NCBI GenBank assembly: GCA_903813345.2
Contig: CAIIXF020000007.1
Location: 19,395,564-19,459,563 of the forward strand
Reading direction: 5' to 3'
Length of the DNA stretch: 64,000 nucleotides
Source: Owenia fusiformis
Taxonomy: Eukaryota > Annelida > Polychaeta > Sabellida > Oweniidae
The first letter of the stretch is position 1. Each line of letters begins with the position of its first letter. The position numbers and the translations under genes are program-made. Shown here piece by piece: positions 24,901-36,900 of the stretch. The notes beneath the pieces were generated by a model. It made no database searches. It had not been told where the DNA came from and saw only the letters and a list, made by a program, of their open reading frames with translations.

Positions 24901-27900
24901 TTCAGCTTGTCTACAAACCATTTGAGGGATTCATCTGAAATTTTCAGGGATGTTTCTACATATCAAAGTCAAGAACTGATTAGTTTTTGGGCATTCTGGG
25001 TAAATTTTAAGGTGGCCATTTTGGATTTTCCGTCCTAAAATCTTCACTTTCAAGACTTGTCTACAGGTTTTCAGCCAAACCATTTGAGGGATTCATCTGA
25101 AATTTTCAGGGATGTTTCTACATATCAACGTCAAGAACTGATTAGTTTTTGGGCATCCTGGGTAAATTTTAAGGTGGCCATTTTGGATTTTCCGTCCTAA
25201 AATCTTTACTTTCAAGACTTGTCTACAGGTTTCCAGCCAAACCTTTTGAGGGATTCATCTGAAATTTTCAGGGATGTTTCTACATATCAACGTCAAGAAC
25301 TGATTAGTTTTTGGGCATTCTGGTTAAATTTTAAGGTGGCCATTTTGGATTTTCTGTCCTAAAATCTTCACTTTCAAGACTTGTCTACAGATTTTCAGCC
25401 AAACCATTTGAGGGATTCATCTGAAATTTTCAGGGATGTTTCTACATATCAACGTCAAGAACTGATTGGTTTTTGGGCATTCTGGGTAAATTTTAAGGTG
25501 GCCATTTTGGATTTTCTGTCCTAAAATCTTCACTTTCAAGACTAGTCTACAGGTTTCCAGCCAATCCATTTGAGGGATTCATCTGAAATTTTCAGGGATG
25601 TTTCTACATATCAACGTCAAGAACTGATTAGTTTTTGGGCATTCTGGTTAAATTTTAAGGTGGCCATTTTGGATTTTCTGTCCTAAAATCTTCACTTTCA
25701 AGACTTGTCTACAGATTTTCAGCCAAACCATTTGAGGGATTCATCTGAAATTTTCAGGGATGTTTCTACATATCAACGTCAAGAACTGATTGGTTTTTGG
25801 GCATTCTGGGTAAATTTTAAGGTGGCCATTTTAGATTTTCTGTCCTAAAATCTTCACTTTCAAGACTAGTCTACAGGTTTCCAGCCAAACCATTTGAGGG
25901 ATTCATCTGAAATTTTCAGGGATGTTTCTACATATCAACGTCAAGAACTGATTAGTTTTTGGGCATTCTGGTTAAATTTGAAGGTGGCCATTTTGGATTT
26001 TCTGTCCTAAAATCTTCACTTTCAAGACTTGTCTACAGATTTTCAGCCAAACCATTTGAGGGATTCATCTGAAATTTTCAGGGATGTTTCTACATATCAA
26101 CGTCAAGAACTGATTGGTTTTTGGGCATTCTGGGTAAATTTTTAAGGTGGCCATTTTGGATTTTCTGTCCTAAAATCTTCACTTTCAAGACTAGTCTACA
26201 GGTTTCCAGCCAAACCATTTGAGGGATTCATCTGAAATTTTCAGGGATGTTTCTACGTATCAACGTCAAGAACTGATTAGTTTTTGGGCATTCTGGGTAA
26301 ATGTGGGGAGGATATTGTGATGACATACTCTCGAAAACTAATATGCGGAGGATATTGTGACGATAAACTCTGCTTGTTGATTTACCGCTATATTGAACTC
26401 TTTGACAATAATATTATACACTAGTATACTTCTAGTAAGTGTAGGATAATAAGAACATCCTATGATTTTTTCAGAATATCATTTTAATCTACACTGTGAT
26501 ATATGCACTCATTCGCTACGCTCTCTCTGTGCAATGATATTCCTCAAAAACATAGGATAACCTAGAAGTATCAGAAAATACAGTCTTACATCAAACCTAT
26601 GTGACCCCTAAGCCATCCTCCTAAGCAGGTGTCCAGGGTAGGTACCTCCTTCTTTCCCCCTGCTATAACCAATTTGGAAGCACCCGATAAAACTGAATCA
26701 CGTGATCTAATTATGCGCCGATGACGTATACATGATTGCTGTCGCAATGTTGCGACAGTGAATCAAATTGCGAGTTCTTAATCGGGGAAATGCTAACTGC
26801 TTATCGCAGGGGGTAAAAAGAAAGAAGTATTCTGGATTTTGAAGCCCTGTGATCGGAGGATGCCCCTAAGCACATTGACTTACATTTGGAGGTATAGTAG
26901 ATAAGGCAAGGTGATAATAAGAGAAGGGTCGGTTACGGTTCGGTTCGATTAACCGCGGTTTTTGGCCTCACGGTTCTACTGGGACCGTCTGATCACCAAG
27001 AACCGAGTCCAGAACGGTTCCATCATTCCCGGGGAAATACTTTATTTTCGTGCAGTGTAACATGAATACCAATTTTTTGCGCAAATAATTTCAGCTCTAT
27101 TTCATCTTAATAGCGAATGAAAGAACCATTTAAACGACAATTGAACAACTTAAACGATCCATACGGTAATAAAATTGTCTCCTTGGGTATTTCATTGTGC
27201 TTCCACGTCTCGAGGGAACATAAATCTATTTGCGAGCGCAAGGAGGATTGGCTCCCAGGATCGAAACTCGATATTTTCCAACAATGAAAACGTCGAAATG
27301 TCGTTATTTTCTGAAATTAAAACCGACTATAAATTCAAAATAAACAGTTCAAAAGATTCGAACCAATATCTCGATCATTTCTTGTGAGTTTTGGAATTTT
27401 TCGTTTGGAAATAAGACCAAAATTCACGATTTAAATGTTGAAGTGAACAAAATGGCGGCTGTTTGAATTCGAATTTTGTATTACGACATACCCATATATG
27501 GGACAGAATATCGGTGGTGCACTCTGGGAGCCAATCCTCCTTGTGCGAGCGTGAATTAATTTCGCGTGTTTTAAAAATGGCGGACAGTTTTTGAAGTCTT
27601 AGGAAAAGAGCTAGTAAAACCGTAATAGAGCCTTTCCCCGCGATGCCTAAGTTGGATGCTTGGAAGTATTCGGTTTCTACGATGAGAATATGTCTACCCT
27701 ATGTCGGTTGTGCAACACAACATTGAAGTACGCTGCAGGTTTCCAATTTTTGTGATTGAAACTTTTTGTAATTTTTTTTTAATTTTAAAAATTAAGACTG
27801 CAATCTTTATTAGACTTCAATTCATTCCCTATCTTGTAACTGCCTTCTATTACCCACTCATAGTAACTGTACATTTTTATGAATGATATTTACACTTTTT

Positions 27901-30900
27901 CATGTGTCCTACCCCAGGTCCTACGTCAGGTTGAGAATTTGGGTAAACACCCCCCTAGCCCACTGCACTGTTATTCCCAACTGAAGGACATCTGGGCTCT
28001 CCATATAATTTAAGTTTTCAGGAAACACATCTGCCGTGAGGAAACATATTGAAAGGTCTTACCCAACCAGACCCAATTTAAAAAGGAATCCCTCCCATCT
28101 AATACGGGGCAAGCAACTTGTTGAGAGCCACATACAAATTGTTCAATTCTAGTTATTTAATTCCATAAATATTCAATGATTATCAGCTATCATCATTCCA
28201 TATTGATCATTTATAAGATTGAAAATAAAATAATATCCCCTAATAATACAAAATAAAAGTGAAACACCTTTTTATGTTGCCATATTTGTGGCACCAATTG
28301 CAATTTATGAGGCCCACCTTATTAAGTATATGATTGAAGAACCGACCGAACCGAGAGACAAGAACGGAGAATCGTACCGAACCGAACCGTGACCGACCCT
28401 TCTCTAGTGATAATGGATGGATTGATTCTTGGCATCATGAATAAAAACAAGGAAAAAGAATTAATGAATGTGAAAATTCATCAAATTAAAAAATATTCTT
28501 AATCAGAATCATGTTTATTATCTTTTGTTTCAGCAAAGTTTTCCTCGATATGACCCCACTTTAAGTCCTGGTGTGATGGTTGCTAATGGGGTCCCTTACA
28601 CTTACCAGAATGGTATGGCCATATTCCACTCACCGGATGGTGGTTATCCAGTTGCACAACCTCAGGTAGATATTAAATCTTTGTCTCATGCTCATAGGCA
28701 TAAAATTGTTTCCTTTGTTTTGTCTTAGGAGGACAATCATGTGCCTATTCATATTCAAGCTCATATTCTAAGTTACTGAGGTGACTAGATGTTTGTGCAT
28801 GTTACTGAATTCTAACTGATGAAGTCAGAAATGTCCAGTTGAGTGGGTCCAGTGATCTCTCCATATTGAAGCAACTGTACACAATTGAGGAGTTGGAAAA
28901 CCAGCTTGCATTCTAAGATCGTGAAGAATTGAAATATTATGACCATTTTGGAATTTCTTAGTTAAGATGCATTCTGGAGAGAATACTGTGTAACTCAAGA
29001 AGCATCCACCCCCACATCTACCCACTAGGTTCTATTGTTTACTCTTATGTTTGTATTTTAGACAGCCCACTACGTGATGCAAGCTGCAGGCCTACAGGGT
29101 GTTCCACAAATGTATCTCCCTCAGTCCCCATATCAAACTCAGGTAAGTCTCTGCATGTCGTTGATTTACTCACACTCTTAACATTAACACAGGGTTGAAA
29201 TAGATTTTAGTTTCATCTCTGGTGAAAAATAAATAAATCAAAACTTTTCAAAAAATGATCTTGAAGTTATAATGAAGTTGTTCAGACTAAGGATTTGAGA
29301 CTATGTCAATGAGTTTATCAACAAGCTTTTGCTAAAAGTACATCTTGGTACTGACCAATGATTTTAATTTAATTTTAACCCAGGTAACTCCTGTCATGGA
29401 ATATTATATCATACTATTTTCAAAGCTATATGTCTAGAAGATACTGGATGGTGGATGCCATGCCAGAACAAATGGGTATAGAATTTAAAAGCTTCCATTT
29501 TATCAAAGTTATTTGTATAATTGGGTCAAATATTCCATGTGGAGCTACATCCAAAGATCTTCAACTGTTTATACTGTGGTTCATATAGGTCAGGGCAAGA
29601 TATTTCTGGATACAAAGAAAACAAAAAATGTTCAGTGTTACCTGATGGGATTCCCTTACAGATGTTTTCACTCATCTGGCTCTCATATTCATAAAATATT
29701 TTGAAAAACTAGGTGAAATATGCCGTAAATTTTAGACTTAGAGGAATTGAGATGGAGTTATGATATTTGATATTTCCTGAAAAGATAATATGTTTTGTGA
29801 ATACTAAGAGCCAAAAGGATACCTGTACTTTATAGGCTGATATGATGCTTGATGCGAAAGGAAACATTGGGAGAATTTGTTGCACATGGTAATTCGGTAG
29901 AAACTCTGAATCACATTGTATTTAAGGTAGATTTCAACAGTTTTTTAACATGGTGTCTGGGTGTACACAAAGTACATTGTATATTTTTGTCTGTTGAAAC
30001 AATTCTGTCTCACATGAAGATAGGATCCGGATAGTCATGGCCCATTGCTTAGTTATGCCTGTCTTCAAATGAGACAAGGTGAAATATATGACTGATAGAC
30101 ATGGATTATGCACTTAGCCAGAATACAAGGGTTCTATTGGAAGAGCAGGGAGAATATCACAAGAATTTTTTCGTAGACTACAAAACTTTTTCCAAACTAC
30201 AATGTATGTCAAAATGTCAAAAATTAACTTCTTGATTGATGTTTACATATGAATTTCAAACTTGGTATAGTCGTGTGTGCAACCCCCTTATCCACCTCAC
30301 TACCAGCATATAAGACCTTGTGGGGGGGGGGTTGTAATGTGTGGGGGTCACAAGGGTTTGAAACTAGACTAAATGGTGTATGGTATTTTTCATATGTATA
30401 GATGTTAGGCTGTTTTCAATTGAGGGCAGTTTCAACTGGGTTCAAAAGCTATTTTCAATTGGGTGCAGACATCATTGTTTCATTTCTTTGAAGTTCAGTA
30501 AATAATTATCTTGGGTTAATGTGACCTTTCCAAGACTTTACACAATTATTCTGTTGTCTTAAAGGAATACCTGGCATCAGGTAGATCAGATAGTGCTTGT
30601 AGTATTGTTAGATAATCAACCAAAATCTCCTGATAAACTGATAATGATGTTTTGTTTGATGATTTAACTTCTATCTTATGTCTGTTCTACTGTTGCTCTT
30701 GGGCAAAATTCTCTGTGAATCAAACAATTTCAAAGTTAAAGTAGATAATTCTTGAAATGGAAATAAGGATATCATACAAATCCTCCCAACAAACTTTGGT
30801 TTTGAACTGTCAAAACATTAGAATAAATAACTGAATTGGTTTTTGATGATAAGCTTTACACTTCAACTAAATTCCTCTCATTTATAATGTGATTAAGCAG

Positions 30901-33900
30901 ATAGGTATTGTTTTACAATGTAGACTCATGTTATCATATGGCTATATTTGGCAACTGGGACCTGCTGCTTAAAGGCTATACTGTTTCATCTAGTAGATAA
31001 ACAAACAGGCATTATTTCTCTCAGAGCTATCAAATGGCCAAACAAGCAGATATATTGCAAACTTTCAGGTAGGGCTCCTTCTAGACTACCTGAGCCAGAT
31101 ACTGTTTCATGTTCAGTAGTGTGTGACTTTATTTTTCCAGTCTGATGATTTTGAGTACCTGATGTAAAGGTTATTAGTACTTACAGGAATATCTTTGAAT
31201 GTTGACCCCTCATCACGTACTATCTTTGAGAAACTTTAACAAAATCATAGTAGTTAATAAAATTGATGACTGATAGAGCAAGCCACGTGTGTTTAATTGA
31301 TATTAATCTTGATTCAGTAAGCCACACATGTTAAAATATAACCTCCAATAAAAATGAGTGATATTGTCAAACTGGATTATATCACAACACTTGGATATAA
31401 CCTATCTACAAGCCCTTGTAAGCCCATCCTACTACATACCTCCCCTGTGTAAGAAGGTGTGTAGTAAGGTAGTGGGAGGGGGTCATAGTATCTTGTAGCT
31501 AGACCACTTGGATACTTCTGTTCTGATATTGTATCATGTTAACAAGATCAAGGAGTTTGAGGTTTTCTTTGACATGAGTGCCATCCCATGAATATAAGGT
31601 TCATCAACATTTTCTGTTAGCACTCTGTTTTTCTGGCAAATTACCTGAAACATAAACTTTGTAGTAACCATGTCAGGTTCTCTCCCACAAACCTAAGTGA
31701 GATAAGTCTAAGATAGCTTGATGCATTTTTTGTGGCATATAAAAACCACCAATTCAAAAACAGCTGCAGAGATAAGATGATGCTGGACCTTTATATGCCT
31801 ATGAGGACTGGCGAATACATATGTAAACATTTCCTCACAAAGCACATGGCTTTTTGGGTTAACCCTTTGCAGATTGCGATCATGATCAAGTGCTGGATTA
31901 TATTTCATTACAAGCCTTACCCCAACCTAGAAAATCTTGAATTCTCTTGAGAACTATCAACACTTTTATAATCTTATCTAAAGCTTGAGAAACTGGTGAA
32001 ATAAAGCATCAAAGCTATCCGTTATGTCCAACTAGTGTAATATTCTAGACTATTCCAGTGGAAACATTGCGTAGGGGCAAATTTGGATTTCTGGGCCCTC
32101 TAGGTTTTTATCTAATCTTATCTATTCAAGGAATTGTAATCTGATTTATTTTATAAGTGTTAACACAGATGGATCTCAATCAGATTTCGTTAATATTGTG
32201 TGGTGAAGTAAATTTTGTTGTGGTAGACTCTCAGTTTTTGATTCCCCACATGTTGATAAATATTATTATTGTACAGGTATCAATTTATATCATCGATCCT
32301 TTTTGATTCTTCTTTTAAAGTAATTGGATATTTTGTTGAATTTCAACTTGGGTATTTTATTATGCATAGAGATAGCAGCAATATATGGGGAAACACTTAA
32401 GCATCATCGCATTTATGTGCATTTTATATACATTAGAAAAAACTATTCTCCAATGCAGAAACAAGGGCCTGTTTTGATTGTTTTATTTTGACACTATTTT
32501 TTTCTTGATGTTCCACTTAGGACTTTTTTTTCTACTTTGGACGTGATCTACTTGGATGTGTTCCACTTGACAATTTGTATACTTGAACTGTTTTCTTAAG
32601 TGAGTTCAAAATTCTCATGTTTGCAATTTAGACCAAAATTGGTCAAAATATGCCTATTTTCATGAATTTTCTCATTTTCATATGGGTGCAATAGATTTTC
32701 AGGTTGGTACAAGCCTGTTTTTAAATCTCAGGTGGGTGCTGCACCCACTTGCTTTAATGCTTGGGAGTTCACTGCAATATATTCATTTCTATGCAATCAC
32801 TCTTTATCGTATTGACAATCCTTTTTTTATTTCTTATTTTTGATTATTTTATGATAAGGATTATGGTTTCCATGATTCAAGTATTTCACTTTTAGTTGTA
32901 GTACAAGTATGCATGTATGAAAAACTATATATTTTTAAAATTACAAATATAAATGCTTCTTTCTCAAAGGTTCAAACAAAAGTTGAGTTAATGGTGTGGC
33001 ATATTCTCCACAATTTTCAGAAGTTCAGCCAATTGAACTGTTTGGCACAAATAGCCCAAGAATGGCCATTCAAGAAATAGCCAATTTAGGCTAATTATTG
33101 TGAGCATCAGTTAGTAAAAAATCATCTTGATATCTCTATGTTTTTCAAATAGAGCTCTCGAAGATTCAGTGATTTTTAAAAGAAATTCTCATTTTTTAGG
33201 AAACCAATGACATTTTCTAAACTGCAATGATTTATAATATTTATTTTTCTTCATAATTCAGCCCACTAAGAACACCATATCAAATATATATCTCTTATTT
33301 CTGCCACATTATACAGCCAAATTGAAATGAACCAGGATGCCATATATTTTCACGGGAAAATAAAATAATCATCAGGGATGATTGTTTGTCAGTTTAATCT
33401 TTGTTTGATGCAAGTCATGCATTTACTTAACTGCGTTTTACTCTCTGAAATGTTTAAAACACAAGAAGTTAGATGTTTTCCAATAGCCAAGGTCTAAAAG
33501 TCAATTAGGTGAAGTATTCCTTCAGACCAGAATGTCCTGACACGAGAACATGAAATATGATTGAGACCATTAGCTGTGGAAGATGTATGGAAATTCTGGC
33601 ATCCTATTTCTGTAGGTCATAGCTACACCAGGTGTTGCCTATCCCAATATACGCCATACCTTAGGGACCAACTCAATATATCAAATGATTTTCTCACAAA
33701 TTGTGATATTCAATATTTTTTGTTGAAGCAATCAGTAGCATTCACTGGTGATCCACTCGATTACGCTGGAACCGTTTCGGTAACAAAATGTCGGAATGTC
33801 TAAGGCACCGTTTCGGTAACCAGCATAATCAAGCGGATCCCCAGTGAACATTGGGGATTTTTAACCCCAAAGGCAGTGCTAAACAATTTTTAATGTGAAC

Positions 33901-36900
33901 CCGAAATACAGTAACATAACTGTTAACAGGGAACGCTCTCAGGATTTACCAAAACTGTTCCTTGTATCTTATTCATATTGATTTAAGATCTTTCAAATGA
34001 GATATTAGCTTCAGTCATAACAATAAGATGTACAGTGTAACCAATTTTCCATGTTCCTTGTAAACGGGTCAATTTTCAAGTTTTCCCTAAAACAGTGTTG
34101 TTCCCAGTTGACAGGTGTTCCATACAGAGTGTCTATTAACATGCAAGTCAATGGAAAAATATTTGGTTCTTTTGAAAGCTGTTCCATGTTGACAGGCATT
34201 CCTTACAGAGAGGGGTTCCCCCAGACAGATTTAACTGTTACAGTTCAATTGAACAACACCAAAAAGCAGAATTTGACAGTTGATATCATAATATTTGAAC
34301 ATAATCACACTTCCCAATATAAAAAACATCCCAGTTAATGGACAGTGGCTTTTTAGTCCTACTGTATTTCTAAACGTGATGATATGCAAAAACCAGAGAA
34401 GCAGAAGTTTCTTAGCACTTTAAATGTTTTCTTGGGATCCTTGTTTTGCACCAAGACTGTTGTATCTCACCATTTCTCTCCTACTGTTCCATTTACCTTG
34501 GCCAGAGTATGCTTGGAGAATAGATGCAAGATTTTTGAGATGTTCCCATGCCCCCTACAGTTGCTGACTATGTTACATGGTGGCACCTGAGCCTAGCTAG
34601 CATCTTGTTACATAGTTCTTCTAGATTCCTCACTTTGTATTTATGATCAAGCAAAATAAACAATATTATTAGACCTTTAAAAAACTAAATGTTAACAGTT
34701 TTTGACTTGGTTAAATGTAAATAAGAAAAATTGTGGCATCAACCTTTCAGAATAATGTAAGTCAAAGCAAGGTTGAATGGATATGCAAAGCTGCATCATA
34801 CTAAGGTTTAGCATCATGTGTTTTGTTCAATTTTTATGATTTTGGTCAATTTTGAGTTGTTCAACTGGGTAGACAATGTATGTGGTAATTCAGGTTCTGT
34901 GATATGGTTGTTGGAGAACAAATCAAATACATGTAACTATAATTTGTGACCTTGAGGCATTTGTCAAATTCAAACAGAACAGTTTTTTTTCTTTTAGGTG
35001 AATTGATGGCATTGGAGTTACCCTGCTTCCAGTTTTTGCTTATTGGACATTACGCATGAACTCCATTTTCTTAAGATTATATTATTATCCATCTTGACCA
35101 ATCAAGGTATTTCATACTTGTCTAACTGAAGGGGATGTTATGCAGTAAAATTAATATAATGAGAAATTGCACATCGTCTCTCACCTCTATTAAGTTGGTT
35201 CTATTTTTTGTTGTTAATTTATAGGGAGGTTGATGTATTGAACCATATGGCTTGACGGAGTCAGACTTGAGAGTGTCCAGTGTGACATCAGAGTATTCTG
35301 ACATCACTACCTATTGTCATATGATGAGTAAGTGGATGCCATGGGTTGATGTTACAGTTCCAATTAACTTTACCGTTTCAGGCTTTATTCAGAATTTTAA
35401 TGTGTTGTTTAATTTGGTTATTAGGGTCCTGTTCCGCTTCACAGTAAATCTCAGAAGATGCATGTCTCTTTTTTATGCATGACTTGTTTTTTTCCTGTTG
35501 GTTGGTTGGTTGGTTACACCACTGTTGGGCTGTGGGATCTTAAACCACCAAGAAAACTTATCAAATCCTAAATGCACTCAATCATCAGTGGATCAACGCT
35601 GAGCCAACCACTGAATATATCAGTCTTTAAGTTAGCTGCTTATTGAAGAGTAAGCCGAAGCCAGTAGAAGTGTGTGCCCAGATTCAACCATCTATAGGCC
35701 TCCACAACCCATGGACCTCAGGAGGGCACTCGACTGACCATTTTTATGTTGTTAGATTTATAAGGAGTTCATATTGGATGCATATATCAACGTTGATTCC
35801 ACTCTTAGTGGCGGATTTCATGTCTTTTGCATCCAGTTTGGACACCACTGTATTGTTGTTGGTTATACTACCATGTTGTTGCTTGGATAATGGTAGAAGT
35901 TTTAGTCATGATTTAATTATTTATAAACACATACTTTTGCTTGTTAATTACTTCAGCTTGCAATTTTCCATGCATTTTGACTAGTTTTCTTCAAATTTTG
36001 TTAATCCTAAAGTTAATATTTTGTTACATTTTCTTAACATTTTTTTTCTTTCCAAAACATGAATTAGTCTAACTTTCTAAAATTGTGCAATAAAATCATG
36101 TGAACTTCTACTATTATCCCATATTGAGTTAATGTTGTAAAACATCACAACCTTTCCAGTTTCAACTTTAAATTGGTACATCACAATTCAATCTTTCCAA
36201 TAATATATCGAATAAGCTGTGAGAAAATTACACTGTAGTTGATTCTTTGATACTGTATTTCACAAAAATGTGGCATCATATATAGGCAGTGGGAGGGGGA
36301 CACTTCTTTGAGGGCCATATGATGTTTATATAACCTAGAAATTCAAAACAATCTTGGATACTGTGACACCTCTTATTCTTTAAGTCAAATGTTGTGTGAT
36401 ACCACAATAAATATTGTATCATGTTTTTCTTTTTTTCTTAAAATACCAGCATGAAATTTGTGAGTTTGATGATAGTGAAAAATTCTTGAACTGTGAACCA
36501 GGTGGTGATATTTTGCCAAGTAGATTTGTTTATTTTCCAGTAAAATGCACAAGATAGATTAAAGAGATAATCTGCAATTGTTGTATTCTTATCACAACTA
36601 GACTATGTACTCATTGGCATTTTCTTTTCTTACTTGTTTACACATCTCCAGCATTACATGTTGAATTATGACAACTTTTAGCTGCGCCATTTGGTCCATT
36701 TTTCAATCTCTGACATATATTTGTCTGTTTTACTTTCTAATCAATCATTTTTTTAAAACAAATCAGGTCAAAATTTATTCTATATTTGACTGATCAAAGC
36801 ATTGATTTTCAAATGCTACAAGCAGCGTAGATTTAGCTTGTATTCGCGAAATGCAACTTTCTTCTATTGGCTACCAGATTAACCTACTATTTTGTGGGCA

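Noticed and set aside
24890-26301. CRISPR-like array
   Set aside because: The 162-bp units are contiguous with no unique spacers, and the DNA is animal; it is an ordinary satellite.
34051-34338. Open frame of 95 codons in boule intron 7, with a repeated SQLTGVPYR / SMLTGIPYR phrase
   Set aside because: The phrase comes from a short local duplication; no family likeness and no splice sites that would join it in frame to boule were found.
35643-35984. Open frame of 113 codons in boule intron 7
   Set aside because: Composition resembles translated non-coding DNA; no domain, no flanking splice structure.
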